The position numbers and the translations under genes are program-made. Shown piece after piece: positions 1-12,684 of a stretch of DNA of 64,000 nucleotides. The DNA is taken from the NCBI GenBank assembly GCA_032622095.1, contig CP136061.1, forward strand, positions 26,102,991-26,166,990, written 5' to 3'. Source of the DNA: Siphonodentalium dalli. Taxonomy: Eukaryota; Mollusca; Scaphopoda; Gadilida; Siphonodentaliidae. The notes below the pieces were generated by a model. That model ran no database searches and had not been told where the DNA came from. It saw only the letters and a program-made list of their open reading frames with translations. Each line of letters begins with the position of its first letter. Position 1 is the stretch's first letter.

Positions 1-484
1 ATTCATTAATGTGCAACTAAACCACAAACACTGTATACCATAAGTGTTTATTGGAGTGCCAGTCAACAATGTCGGATGGGGCACACTTAAGCATGTGGTC
101 GAATCGTTGAATTATGCAATCTTATCAGCAACGAGATTATATATTGGCTCACGTTACCACATCTGTTGATAGAGTTGGGATTCTTTTCTCGATCTAGCAA
201 GACAGCGCCTATATCTGTTGGGAGAGTTAGATTCTTTTCTCGATCTGGAAAGTTATAGCTCCATCTCTTGTAACAATAGTTACCCGATTTGTTTGTAAAT
301 CACATCCATTTTCAAGAGTGTTCAATGTCGCACAGCGCATGGGTTGTGTTTCTTGGTCAACACACGCCCAACTGGATTTTCCAGTTAACCCATTGGATGT
401 GGTGCTCTAAGTTGGTCAGAGCATTGGAATATAGTTATTTACCAGAATAAAAAAACGTTATCTGGAGCATAGCTCAATCCAGAA

Positions 485-845
485 GAAAATAATTATTCCA
501 ATTTTTGTTTTAATCTAAAGCCATATGGCGGTTTGCACCTCAAAATACATGTTTCCCCTTTTAATTTTCCCGGTATCGAAATAGGTCTATAAATGCTTGA
601 ACTACATTTCTGTAGGCATTGCATGTGCCTGCATGTCGCATTGAAGTGAACAAAACACAATTTTAACACGGCATTTGATTCCCAAACAACAGCCATATGT
701 ACGGCATGGAACAGAAAAGAGCGTGCCGTGTTAGTCTATTCCAGATTGGTAATAATAAAGAGCGTTCTGTTTCACTTTTGTGCCATAATTTGAAAACGAC
801 TGCGAAATGGCGGTGATAATGAACATTATTTTTTAAAGAGCACAT
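485..845 (-). repeat. Minus-strand copy of a dispersed repeat family inside each tandem unit
   Basis: Read on the minus strand, this part of unit 1 (and the equivalents near 1925-2275, 3135-3495 and 4560-4910) matches plus-strand sequence at 7.5-13.2 kb. Shared landmarks in order are: a TCTGGAATAGACTAACAC block, an ACGCTCTTTT block, a GGGA(A/C)CCAAA(T/C)(A/G)CCGTGTT block, a GACCTATTTCGATACCGG block, and CAAACCGCCATATGGCTTTA. The family has no recognisable coding sequence. Its role is unknown; it may be a non-autonomous mobile element that was captured into the tandem unit. Confidence 0.75.
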
Positions 846-3800
846 GAAGCCAGCATAACATTAATTCGTGCTCGCCAATTTACCCTTTTGAAGATTTAAT
901 AAAGTATGTATAGTTACAGCTAATCGCCCGATTCTGGACATTCTTACTAATAAGTGGGTTTCATAATACTCGGGTACACAGGCGCTGGTGAAATTTCCCA
1001 AAAAGGCAGTATTACAATATTATTTTCAATATGTGTTAAGGTATTGACCCCATGTTACATTTCCGATTTGCCTTGTCCGATTTGACACTATACAACCGTA
1101 ATGGGTATGTCCTACATTGACCAGAAAATAATTAGATTGGTCAATGGGCTCATTGGTGAGATGTTGTCGTGCATGGCAAGATGTCGACTTTCGAAATAAG
1201 TTTAATACGCTTTGATTTGTTTCCAGCCTAGTATATATAACCGTATGTTATAATCTGTGCTATTTTCGGTCACCAAACAGTAAGTGTTATCATGCATGCA
1301 GCTAATCTATGTGTAGAGAGTGTCTTTCTCATATCCCAAATGAACTATATAAATATGTCATGTGGATTGCCAAGCTGCACATTTTGACTATCTCAAATGG
1401 GTCACTAATTAAATTTTCACTAATCATGCTCTTAAATATTCATTAATGTGCAACTAAACCACAAACACTGTATACCATAAGTGTTTATTGGAGTGCCAGT
1501 CAACAATGTCGGATGGGGCACACTTAAGTATGTGGTCGAATCGTTGAATTATGCAATCTTATCAGCAACGAGATTATATATTGGCTCACGTTACCACATC
1601 TGTTGATAGAGTTGGGATTCTTTTCTCGATCTAGCAAGACAGCGCCTATATCTGTTGGAAGAGTTAGATTCTTTTCTCGATCTGGAAAGTTATAGCTCCA
1701 TCTCTTGTAACAATAGTTACCCGATTTGTTTGTAAAGCACATCCATTTTCAAGCGTGTTCAATGTCGCACAGCGCACGGGTTGTTTTTCTTGGTCAACAC
1801 ACGCCCAACTGGATTTTCCAGTTAACCCATTGGACGTGGTGCTCTAAGTTGGTCAGAGCATTGGAATATAGTTATTTACCAGAATAAAAAAACGTTATCT
1901 GGAGCATAGCTCAATCCAGAAGAAAATAATTATTCCAATTTTTGTTTTAATCTAAAGCCATATGGCGGTTTGCACCTCAAGATACATGTTTCCCCTTTTA
2001 ATTTTCCCGGTATCGAAATAGGTCTATAAATGCTTGAACTACATTTCTGTAGGCATTGCATGTGCCTGCATGTCGCATTGAAGTGAACAAAACACAATTT
2101 TAACACGGCATTTGATTCCCAAACAACAGCCATATGCACGGCATGGAACAGAAAAGAGCGTGCCGTGTTAGTCTATTCCTGATTGGTAATAATAAAGAGC
2201 GTTTTGTTTCACTTTTGTGCGATAAGTTGAAAACGACTGCGAAATGGCGGTGATAATGAACATGATTTTTTTCTGAGCATATGAAGCCAGCATAACATTA
2301 ATTCGTGCTCGCCAATTTACCCTTTTGACGATTTAATAAAGTATGTATAGTTACAACTAATCGCCCGATTCCGGACATTTGTTACTAATAAGTGGGTTTC
2401 ATAATACTCGGGTACACAGGCGCTGGTGAAATTTCCCAGCCTAGTATATATAACAGTATGTTATAATCTGTGTTATTTTCGGTCACCAAACAGTAAGTGT
2501 TATCATGCATGCAGCTAATCTATGTGTAGAGGGTGTCTTTCTCATATCCCAAATGAACTATATAAATATGTAATGTGGATTGCCAAGCTGCACATTTTGA
2601 CTATCTCAAATGGGTCACTAATTAAATTTTCACTAATCATGCTCTTAAATATTCATTAATGTGCAACTAAACCACAAACACTGTATACCATAAGTGTTTA
2701 TTGGAGTGCCAGTCAACAATGTCGGATGGGGCACACTTAAGCATGTGGTCGAATCGTTGAATTATGCAATCTTATCAGCAACGAGATTATATATTGGCTC
2801 ACGTTACCACATCTGTTGATAGAGTTGGGATTCTTTTCTCGATCTAGCAAGACAGCGCCTATATCTGTTGGGAGAGTTAGATTCTTTTCTCGATCTGGAA
2901 AGTTATAGCTCCATCTCTTGTAACAATAGTTACCCGATTTGTTTGTAAATCACATCCATTTTCAAGAGTGTTCAATGTCGCACAGCGCATGGGTTGTGTT
3001 TCTTGGTCAACACACGCCCAACTGGATTTTCCAGTTAACCCATTGGATGTGGTGCTCTAAGTTGGTCAGAGCATTGGAATATAGTTATTTACCAGAATAA
3101 AAAAACGTTATCTGGAGCATAGCTCAATCCAGAAGAAAATAATTATTCCAATTTTTGTTTTAATCTAAAGCCATATGGCGGTTTGCACCTCAAAATACAT
3201 GTTTCCCCTTTTAATTTTCCCGGTATCGAAATAGGTCTATAAATGCTTGAACTACATTTCTGTAGGCATTGCATGTGCCTGCATGTCGCATTGAAGTGAA
3301 CAAAACACAATTTTAACACGGCATTTGATTCCCAAACAACAGCCATATGTACGGCATGGAACAGAAAAGAGCGTGCCGTGTTAGTCTATTCCAGATTGGT
3401 AATAATAAAGAGCGTTCTGTTTCACTTTTGTGCCATAATTTGAAAACGACTGCGAAATGGCGGTGATAATGAACATTATTTTTTAAAGAGCACATGAAGC
3501 CAGCATAACATTAATTCGTGCTCGCCAATTTACCCTTTTGAAGATTTAATAAAGTATGTATAGTTACAGCTAATCGCCCGATTCTGGACATTCTTACTAA
3601 TAAGTGGGTTTCATAATACTCGGGTACACAGGCGCTGGTGAAATTTCCCAAAAAGGCAGTATTACAATATTATTTTCAATATGTGTTAAGGTATTGACCC
3701 CATGTTACATTTCCGATTTGCCTTGTCCGATTTGACACTATACAACCGTAATGGGTATGTCCTACATTGACCAGAAAATAATTAGATTGGTCAATGGGCT

Positions 3801-5153
3801 CATTGGTGAGAGGTTGTCGTGCATGGCAAGATGTCGACTTTCGAAATAAGTTTAATACGCTTTGATTTGTTTCCAGCCTAGTATATATAACCGTATGTTA
3901 TAATCTGTGCTATTTTCGGTCACCAAACAGTAAGTGTTATCATGCATGCAGCTAATCTATGTGTAGAGAGTGTCTTTCTCATATCCCAAATGAACTATAT
4001 AAATATGTCATGTGGATTGCCAAGCTGCACATTTTGACTATCTCAAATGGGTCACTAATTAAATTTTCACTAATCATGCTCTTAAATATTCATTAATGTG
4101 CAACTAAACCACAAACACTGTATACCATAAGTGTTTATTGGAGTGCCAGTCAACAATGTCGGATGGGGCACACTTAAGCATGTGGTCGAATCGTTGAATT
4201 ATGCAATCTTATCAGCAACGAGATTATATATTGGCTCACGTTACCACATCTGTTGATAGAGTTGGGATTCTTTTCTCGATCTAGCAAGACAGCGCCTATA
4301 TCTGTTGGAAGAGTTAGATTCTTTTCTCGATCTGGAAAGTTATAGCTCCATCTCTTGTAACAATAGTTACCCGATTTGTTTGTAAAGCACATCCATTTTC
4401 AAGCGTGTTCAATGTCGCACAGCGCACGGGTTGTTTTTCTTGGTCAACACACGCCCAACTGGATTTTCCAGTTAACCCATTGGACGTGGTGCTCTAAGTT
4501 GGTCAGAGCATTGGAATATAGTTATTTACCAGAATAAAAAAACGTTATCTGGAGCATAGCTCCAATTTTTTTTTAATCTAAAGCCATATGGCGGTTTGCA
4601 CCTCAAAATACATGTTTCCCCTTTTAATTTTCCCGGTATCGAAATAGGTCTATAAATGCTTGAACTACATTTCTCTAGGCATTGCCTGTGCCTGAGTGTC
4701 GCATTGAAGTGAACAAAACACAATTTTAACACGGCATTTGATTCCCAATCAACAGCCATATGCACGGCATGGAACAGAAAAGAGCGTGCCGTGTTAGTCT
4801 ATTCCTGATTGGTAATAATAAAGAGCGTTTTGTTTCACTTTTGTGCGATAAGTTGAAAACGACTGCGAAATGGCGGTGATAATGAACATGATTTTTTTCT
4901 GAGCATATGAAGCCAGCAGAACATTAATTCGTGCTCGCCAATTTACCCTTTTGACGATTTAATAAAGTATGTATAGTTACAACTAATCGCCCGATTCCGG
5001 ACATTTGTTACTAATAAGTGGGTTTCATAATACTCGGGTACACAGGCGCTGGTGAAATTTCACAAAAAGGCAGTATTATGTGTTGAAGTATTGGTCCCAT
5101 GTTACATTTCCGAGTTCTAATTACAATAAAGTTGCCTTGTCCGATTTGACACT

Positions 5154-7129
5154 TAGTCTGGTAGTTGAGACTCGATTTTGAGGTGAACCTAGAACAAATT
5201 GTTTACAAGCTGTTTTCGGTGTCATTCGACGCGGAAAAGCATCAGGAACAACATATCCAAAATCCGCAAAAATCCGCGTTGGGGAAACTTTGTTATCCAC
5301 GATGGCGTCCATCATGGTTGTCTATACTACATCAGTTCTCGATATAAGTCATTATACGATATATAGTGGCATAAGAATTATGCCGTTATATCAGTTTGTG
5401 TTAAATTAGAATGCGGGAGCGAGTAGAGTGACACGGACAGAAAATTATACAATCTTGGCCATGAAATGGCTGTCAAAATGCCGCAACTCCAAACCATACC
5501 ACGTAGAAAGCAACATATTGGGTAACTACATAAGAGTGAAATACGTATTGGCAATATACAAGTCGGTTGTTAAATATCTTTAAAGGTACACACATCATTA
5601 AAACAGATCAATCTGAAGGATCATCGGTCACTGCACAGCAAGTCAACCCCCCAATGATTTACGTCTTTAACGTTTGGGTCTTCTGCTTATCCAACATCCA
5701 ACTGTTGGGCTAAACAAAAATAGCTCGTGCTTGCAACACACGAACTAATGTTTCGCCTCACAGTGCATGGTAGTTTCATTCGGCATGGTGATTAAATATT
5801 GAATGCAACGCCGAAATTTAAGTGCATACTCTAGAGGTATAAATACTTGTTATATTTCCGGAATTGTCAACACTCCCGGTGATAATAAACGATACACGTA
5901 TGTCGCAATGGTTATTATACTGTAAAGAAACACTCATATCTTCAATGGATTAGCACCGAATCTCACCAGGTCAAAGAGACTGTACATAGTATATTGTATG
6001 TATGACTAATTTTCATTCTGCTACCAACCCGGTTTCTTAGTAGACAATTTTGTTAAAATTACTTCAGTGGCCACTTTACAACTAGAATAAGCTACAGCGC
6101 AATGCACACTATTAGTTTTCAGTATATTTTTGTTTGAAAATATATTACCATTACCACCCACGTAATCGTGCTAAATATCAGGTGATCATCGTTTAAGATG
6201 TTATTCCAACGTTGAACATTCACCCAATATTGTTAGTTGTGGTTCTGTGTGCAACAGACATGTGTAACATTATGGAAAATGGGTAAACGCGGTGATGCGG
6301 TTGAAGACAACGTAGTAAGTTTCGCGTAGATGTGGCCTTGGTGAATTCAACCAAATATAATTTCCAGGTATAAACACAGTCTCTGTCACAGATTATGTAG
6401 GCAATGTTGGTCAAGTTTTGAATTTATTGAAGACAGTCTATGGTACTCATTTGTGATTTAATAAATTTAGTTCATGGTACACCATCACGCATTCTTGTGA
6501 TAAAAGGGAAATATTCGTGTTTTATCACTTGATCTGAGGCAACTATAACTACTATTTTGAGAAACGTACAATAGGATCTACGCATTCTCTCAAGTACAAT
6601 ATGAACATAATTCATACCGTTTTATAACAATTCATTTTTTAAGGTTTTATACCGTAGATATAAAAATAAATGGTGATCGGTCTCATTCGTGAGACTGCTC
6701 TGAATACATATATTTCTGCTTCTAGAGAAAGGCCGCATAGTCAATACATCCCTACTAAATCCCGTGTAGCTGTTTAATTACACATATATCACACGATTAG
6801 GACTAGCTATTCAATTTTGCACTAAATGTAAATTTCATTCGATTTTGTCCATTTTGGGAAAAATATTCTACATATATGGTTTACGACTAAGCAATGTTTG
6901 TGTATATTTCAATTTATTACGAATTTGGCATTAATTGGAGCACCTGCCACAGAATTCAGTATTTTCCGATAACAACAGACATTATGGACGCCATCTTCAA
7001 TAGAGAATTTTTCCCAAAGCGGATTTTAGCGGATTTTGGATATGTTCCCTACATTCTGCCCGACAATAAGACACAAAAAACAGCTTGTAAACAATTTGTT
7101 CTAGGTCCAATGCTTCAACGACCAGACTA
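5154..7129. mobile_element. Foldback transposon with ~165-bp terminal inverted repeats and 3-bp target duplication
   Basis: The ends are long inverted repeats: TAGTCTGGTAGTTGAG at the left, and the reverse complement of TAGTCTGGTCGTTGAA at the right. Each arm runs about 165 bp (5154-5320 and 6966-7129) and both contain a GAACAAATTGTTTACAAGC core. The element splits a unit that elsewhere reads GACACTATACAACC. Here the sequence is GACACT-element-ACTATACAACC, so a 3-bp ACT target duplication is visible. The ~1.65-kb interior is AT-rich with no transposase that I recognise, so the element looks non-autonomous. The superfamily is unassigned; 3-bp duplications are typical of PIF/Harbinger, but the TIR sequence does not settle it. 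Confidence 0.85.
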
Positions 7130-7444
7130 ACTATACAACCGTCATGGGTATGTCCTACATTGACCAGAAAATAATTAGATTGGGCATATGGACTCATTTG
7201 TGAGAGGTTGTCATGCATGGCCAGATGTGGACTTTCGAAAGAAGTTTAACACGCTTTGATTTTTTTCAGCCTAGAATATATAACGGTATGTTATAATATG
7301 TGTTATTTTCGGTTAGAAAACAATAAGTGTTACCGTGCATGCAGCTAATCTATGTGTAGAGAGTGTCTTTCTCATATCCCAAATTAACTATATAATTATG
7401 TAATGTGGATTGCCAAGCTGCACAGTTTGACATATTTCAGCCAA

Positions 7445-8010
7445 CATTACTGTCCCAAATGCATTGATAACACTTGGTGTGACGGAGTTGCCTCAAACGG
7501 ACATAGCTCATTCAAGCTTCCAAATATTGCCCACACAGTTTGAAATGAGGTATATATATATATGATAAATTGATAAAACACGAAATGTTGATATACCGGC
7601 TTCATACGCTCTGAAACAAAATACTTGCCAATGTGACATCCATTTTTTTTCGCCCAGAAGTGAAAACAAACACTCTTCATTTATACCATGCATATCTGGA
7701 ATAGGCTAACACAGAACGTTCTTTTATGTTCCGTGTCGTGCACTGTCATTTATGTCGTCTATTTGGGACCCAAAGACCGTGTTGACAAGTAGTTGTATTT
7801 TTGTGACTTCGTTGCAGCTTTCAGGGGCATATACTCCCCGTATATATATAAATGTATGGTGCAAGTATTTATCGACATATTGCGATACTGGAAAAAAATC
7901 GAAAGTATTCGTTTATAATATATTCATGTATTATACTCACGAATATCTTGAATGTGATCGAACACCAATTTTATCCTAATTGTATTTGGAGGTATACATA
8001 TTTCGCGACA
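7445..8010 (+). repeat. Dispersed repeat family copy
   Basis: This plus-strand copy carries, in order, ATTCAAGCTTCCAAATATTG, a TATA run, CGAAATGTTGATATACCGGC, AATAGGCTAACACAGAACG, GGGACCCAAAGACCGTGTTG, and a degenerate form of the GACC-ATTTCGATACCGG block. The short open frames at 7447-7979 fall inside it and are not supported as genes. It follows directly on the end of the tandem array. Confidence 0.7.
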
Positions 8011-8159
8011 TATAGGCACAATAGTTCATAACTTCGATGTTAACCAATTATGGCCATGCATGTGTGGCTTCTACTTATGACTATATGTCTATATTGCATA
8101 TGATATCGGAAATCAGTCCGGTTCAAATTTTATTTCAGGAGTTATGACTTCTAGAGTCT

Positions 8160-8560
8160 GTTTGGGCATTGTTTCACAATTTGCACACTCGTAGATGGCA
8201 TGCCTGAAACGGACATGGATCATTCCAGCTTCCAACTTTTGTCTACATAATTTGGAAGTATGTATATATAAGACAGGTTGACAAATACACAAAATACTGA
8301 TATCCCGGCTTCATATTTTTATTGAAAATAATTTCCATGACAGCTATATCTCGAGCTGGTTCAAGTATTTCCACATATATAGGTTAAACAGAGACTCTTT
8401 GTGTTTACGGCATCAGGAACAGCCCGCAGAATAATATTTCGAGTAGTTTATTGACCTAATTCGATACCGGGGAAAATTAAATTGCAAACATCATTAGGTT
8501 AATGTGCGGGACAAACGGCCATGTGACTTTAACTCGAAACCCAGTTCTGCCAAACCTGTA
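8160..8560 (+). repeat. Dispersed repeat family copy
   Basis: Another copy of the same family. It has CCAGCTTCCAACTTTTGTC, AGGTTGACAAATACACAAAA, ATCCCGGCTTCATA, a block around AGCCCGCAGAATAATATTTC, TTCGATACCGGGGAAAATT, and the terminal GGCCATGTGACTTTAA block. The middle segment with the accession-like GGGACCCAAACACCGTG block is missing, so this copy is internally deleted. Confidence 0.65.
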
Positions 8561-8569
8561 CACCGAGAG

Positions 8570-9860
8570 TCATAACTCTTCTTGACTCGCACACAATGGG
8601 AACATTGAATATGCACAAAAAAACACAGCCAGACTCGACCCATCTTTTGACAAATTCCCCCTGTACTCGCATCGTTGCAAATTTAAAGGTGGACTACATG
8701 TATTAAAATTGTATTTTGGGGGATTTGGTCTGATGTAATAACAAGAACTTTACCAATATACCAGCGTGAGTACAAGCGCATGTGTCATAATGCGGACCCT
8801 ATATATATATATCGATATGTGGATTTAAGGGTAGCCATAACACTATACGAAAAAAAATTACACCATGCAGACCGAGTTCATATTCGTATGCGGAAAGGAT
8901 CCCGTCAATGGTATATAGCAAGCATATTGTGTCAAGTTTTAAAGATCAATTGGAAACGAAGAAGTCCAAACTTAGACACAATTCAGTACATGCATGTTGC
9001 CGATCATTATATCTAAGTTGAACAATGAGGATAGCTTTACTGAACAAAATCCAACAAAGCTCGTATTTGCATGTGTATAAGTTACCATAGTGGTAAATAT
9101 ATGTATACTAATGTTCAAAACAATTGACCAGTAATTGGTAGAGGCTTGGTACATATAACATTTTGGTACATATAACATTTAGGAAGAATGCATCATATGG
9201 TGGTCAAGAAATACACACAAAGAACATCCAAATGTTCATCGCACACATTTTACTATTTGTATTAAGTGATGTAAAACACTCCGGCATGGTGATAACATAG
9301 AAATGGAGAATAATCTATTCAATGTAGTATTTGTTTTTACAAATAGTATAGCAAACGTCACAGCACACACCGTCATTCTTATATATTAATTAAATGCAGT
9401 GACTCTCGATGGCGAAATTGTTTTCGTTAGTTTATCGCCTATAGATTCGTCCCGAATCGAGTAGTAAATATTTACAATTGAGCGTAGTTCTGACGATGTT
9501 TTCTATGGAGTGCTGCGGCCAATTTGGTTCAAATGTTTGGCGATGTTAGTAGAATGTAATATTCCTTTAGTTGGCATAGCGCCTGCATACTAACTTATCA
9601 ATTTCACACACCCGAACAAGTACATAATATGTGTTTAATTGAGCCTTTGAATATATCAACGCACCAAAGCCTCGTTTACCACGTTAGTGCCAGTGCTCAG
9701 TCATTGACCATTAAAATTCAATTGAAATTGTCTGCTATAAACCCGATATACCATCAGATTACAAGATTTGCCCATATGACGTTGTATACAAATGGGAGAC
9801 GAAAACACTTCCAAAGATATACAATATTAATTGTTCCATATTCGCTGGTGAATATATATA
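8570..9860. other. Unassigned sequence, no gene recognised
   Basis: The sequence is AT-rich with short TATATA runs (8800-8812) and scattered short open frames on both strands, none with a recognisable domain or convincing splice context. At 9155-9181 a short ACATATAACATTT-type segment is tandemly doubled. I see nothing else definable. Confidence 0.4.
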
Positions 9861-9864
9861 CATG

Positions 9865-11000
9865 TATAAATGGACATGGATCGCCCGAGCTTCCAAGTGT
9901 TGTTTACGCAATTTAGTTCACTCAATCAATCAAGTTTATTAGTACGTTACATATACCATGTATGGCCAAATGTACATTAACATAGAATAACAGGACAAGA
10001 ACATTGAATATGGAACAAAATAAGTAGCAACAAATTCATAATAATGTTATTCTATGTTAATGTACATTTGACTGATAGGGCAGTGTTCCTTTTTTGTTGT
10101 ACTCGATTAACCAGTTCGTCACTAGCTTGATTGCCAAACACCTTCCTTTTTCAGTCCACAGTGGACGAAATATGCCAGTGCCTGTAGAGTTGTTGGGTCT
10201 GTGCTTGTTAATATTCTATTGAATAACCTCTCGGTATGGGTGGTTAGGAGATCAGGTATTAGTTTCTCGTGAAATATGGCGCGCTCGTCGAACAGTGAGG
10301 TACAATGGAGGAGAAAGTGCTCCTCATTATCAATTTGGTTGCAGGTTTCACATATGCGATTATGCGGTCCGGTTCATCGAAATCGAAATAGCGTCCGCGC
10401 TCAATGCCCAGTGTGTGACAACTAATTCTGAATTTCGTGAGGGATTTCCGTTGGAAATGATGTCAATATATTCTTCCAAAGAAGTGATTGTTTTGAACAT
10501 TCTGTATGTTCTAAGCGTGTTGCGTGGGGGATCACGTCTGTTGCTATTTCTGGGGAGTTTGCTGCGAGTATTATCGTTAAATAGTTATGTCTTTATTGAT
10601 TTATCAAAGAAGTCGTTGATGTTGTGATGTGGTGACAGAGATGTGATTAACTGTTGACAAGAAGGAGTATAAAATAGGTTGACAAATACACGAAATGTTT
10701 ATATATCAGCTTCTTATTCTCTGAAAAATACTTGGCATGGTCACAGCAGTTTTACCTCTATTTTCAACGTTTTGCATATGAGTAAAATAAACGTGCATAT
10801 TGATGTTGTTTGTATTGGGACCCAAACACCGTGTTCAAAATTGAGTTTTTGTTACTCCAGTGCGCCTTTCTGTGGCATAAAAAGCCCGTAGAACAGTATT
10901 TCGAGTTTTTATCAACCTATATCGATACCGGCACAACATTCAAAAGCGAATATGATTACATGCATTTTTAAGCGCGAACTACCATATGGCTTTAATTAAT
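9865..11000 (+). repeat. Dispersed repeat family copy split by a LINE fragment
   Basis: The opening block (CGAGCTTCCAAGTGTTGTTT followed by ACGCAATTTAG) lies at about 9880-9915. The continuation (TATAAAATAGGTTGACAAAT, then CGAAATGTTTATATATCAGC, GGGACCCAAACACCGTGTTC and TATCGATACCGG) lies at about 10665-11000. In other copies these two blocks are adjacent. The 750 bp between them are a minus-strand LINE relic, so the LINE inserted into a pre-existing copy. Confidence 0.65.
9922..10640 (-). pseudogene. 5'-truncated non-LTR retrotransposon: ORF2 C-terminus relic with (TTGA)n tail
   Basis: On the minus strand, three frames join into the C-terminal part of a LINE ORF2. First comes LRTYRMFKTITSLEEYID, then LTKFRISCHTLGIERGRYFD, then RICETCNQIDNEEHFLLHC. 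The last is the family's C-x2-C...H...C zinc-knuckle segment. A region ending GLKKEGVWQSS and a stop at 10122-10124 follow. At least two frameshifts separate these pieces, so it is dead. The minus-strand 3' end is a TTGATTGATTGA tail at 9922-9933. A 25-bp perfect inverted repeat (9969-9993 with 10046-10070) lies in its 3' untranslated part. Clade not assigned. Confidence 0.82.
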
Positions 11001-11449
11001 GTTATATAATACCCTAGATAGAAACTTTTGATAATCTACGGGGGATATCGCCTGCGATTAACTTATTACCGGACACTCAATTATATAGCACTCTAGTCGG
11101 AATATTCGATAATGACAAGACACCGCGGGTAATGAGATATATCCATCTCACTCATGAAAACGGCGCCGATTCACAGGTGCAACAACCTGATGATTTGGCA
11201 CATAGCGCAGCGGGGGTCAAATATGTATCTCCTATATTCTGCCGATTTCTAGGTTTAGCTTTGTATGTGTTATACAAACTACATTTATATATGTGTATTT
11301 CCTGTTTATATGTTTATATGTTCATATGTTTAATTCACATTTCATGTTTATGTAATGTACTATATGTGTTTTATATGTGCTCATGTGTTATGTGACAATG
11401 TGGTCACGAATGACATATTATCATTAAAGACATTAAAGACTCGGATGAT

Positions 11450-11815
11450 GACACCACACAGTGGGGGATGCCGTTTATCCATCGTTCGCAGGGAAAAGAC
11501 TTCGCTACAACATACGGATACGTTAATGAATGGGTTCCAGATTCTTTCCGGCAATTACTATTTGGCATATTTCAACATACTAAGCGGACGGTACTTTGAC
11601 CTCGACTTTTTTGATACACTGTATTTCTCTGTCAGACGAGCGCGCCCTATTTTACGAGAACATATCATGTTAAACATCCCCAATGAGAGATTATTTAAAC
11701 AAATAATGACCAGGACAGACTCAAAAACTATACGTGCTCTGGCACACTTTGTCCACCGTGGATTGAAAACGAAAGGGCTTTGGGTAAATGCGCCGAGATA
11801 TTATTAATGTCGAGT
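11450..11815 (+). pseudogene. LINE ORF2 C-terminal relic, zinc-knuckle region lost
   Basis: The open frame at 11355-11807 contains ILSGRYFDLDFF. After a gap where the C-x2-C knuckle should be, it continues RRARPILREHIMLNI, RLFKQIMTRTDSKTIRALAH and FVHRGLKTKGLW. These segments align by eye with the minus-strand relic at 9.9-10.6 kb (ERAIFHEK, RLFNRILTSTDPTTLQALAY, FVHCGLKKEGVW). The frame itself is open, but the element lacks its zinc knuckle and everything upstream, so it is a truncated copy of the same or a sister LINE family on the opposite strand. The first ~90 residues of the frame are not recognisable. Confidence 0.7.
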
Positions 11816-12034
11816 GAAAAATAAGTGTCAAGTAGATAATTCAATATAAACATTAACAGTGCAAAATAAGTGCCAAGATTGGTACAGCACATACAACGTA
11901 CAAACGTGTCACGCAGATACAGCACTATATATATATATATACACATAAGTGCAAAATATGTGTCAAGAAGGTAAGTAATATAAACATAATATGTCCTAAA
12001 TACACATATGATAATACATCGTCGTACATCGTCG

Positions 12035-12385
12035 CTCACTCGAGCTTCAGAACTTTGTCTGCGTAATTTGGAATGAGGTACACGATATATTGACAAATAA
12101 AACGAACCATTGATATATCGGCTTCATATGCTTGCTCAGAAAAATAATATCCATGGTCACAGCCATTTGATAAACGTTTTCATTTTAATAAACGCTCTTT
12201 CTTATGAACAAACACCGCGTGTTAAACGTTAAATTTTGTATGAATTAAATGCTTCTTCCTGACACATATAATGCCCACAGAAAGGTTGTTCGTGTAAGTA
12301 CAAACCAGTTCGTTATCGGTAACAATTAAAAAGTGATTATTTATTAGATGTATTTATGAGTACAAACCGCCATGTGACTTGAGAT
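12035..12385 (+). repeat. Dispersed repeat family copy
   Basis: It contains CTCGAGCTTCAGAACTTTGT, ATTGACAAATAAAACG, a GATATATCGGCTTCATATGC block, CATGGTCACAGCCATTTGAT, an ACGCTCTTTCTTATG block, and a terminal CAAACCGCCATGTGACTT block. It is the same family as the 7.4-, 8.2-, 9.9- and 12.7-kb copies and the reversed copies in the 5' tandem units. Confidence 0.65.
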
Positions 12386-12680
12386 AAAAAAAATATGTAT
12401 ATTTTATTTAAAACACTTTTTTTTTTTAAATTGAGCTCTGCTCCATTCACTTATTATTTATTTTATAATTTGTTAATTAAATCTAACACCGTGATAACAT
12501 CCGATAGGGTACCCCGAGTCACCACACCAAATGTAATTGAAATCGGTATAGGGAGAAAATCCGGGCAGATAGACAGATAGATAGACAAACATTCACATTG
12601 AAGTTATACTCTTATATATATCTAGACCAAGAAAGATTCATTAAAATGTGTATATTATGTATTTAGTCTGGCCATCGTTT
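12386..12680. other. AT-rich spacer with a GATA-type simple repeat tail
   Basis: The segment 12490-12590 (ACCCCGAGTCACCACACCAA, then AAATCGGTATAGGGAGAAAA, then AGACAGATAGATAGAC) has the look of a short retroelement 3' end with a simple-repeat tail. I cannot assign a family. The rest is low-complexity AT sequence. Confidence 0.35.
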
Positions 12681-12684
12681 TTAT

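Larger units (their letters stand above)
1..7436. repeat. Tandem array of ~1.4-kb units with dimeric higher-order structure
   Basis: Four head-to-tail units start at 1, 1438, 2651 and 4088, each opening with ATTCATTAATGTGCAACTAA. Units 1 and 3 (1437 bp) are almost identical, while units 2 and 4 share their own variants (for example GTAAAGCACATCC where units 1 and 3 have GTAAATCACATCC). The true duplicated block is therefore a 2650-bp dimer. Unit 2 (1213 bp) lacks about 225 bp present in units 1 and 3 (roughly 1010-1235), with a short CCAG match at the joint. Unit 4 is interrupted at 5153 by a foldback element and resumes at 7133, ending near 7436. The short open frames inside recur unchanged at 2650-bp spacing and are repeat shadows, not genes. 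The left end lies outside the window. Confidence 0.93.

Noticed and set aside
493-4765. Recurring 60-79-codon frames (MAVVWESNAVLKLCFVHF and others) as a gene family
   Set aside because: They repeat at exactly the spacing of the 1.4-kb tandem units. Related sequence at 7-13 kb is broken in every frame, and they lack splice sites or domains. They are shadows of a repeat.
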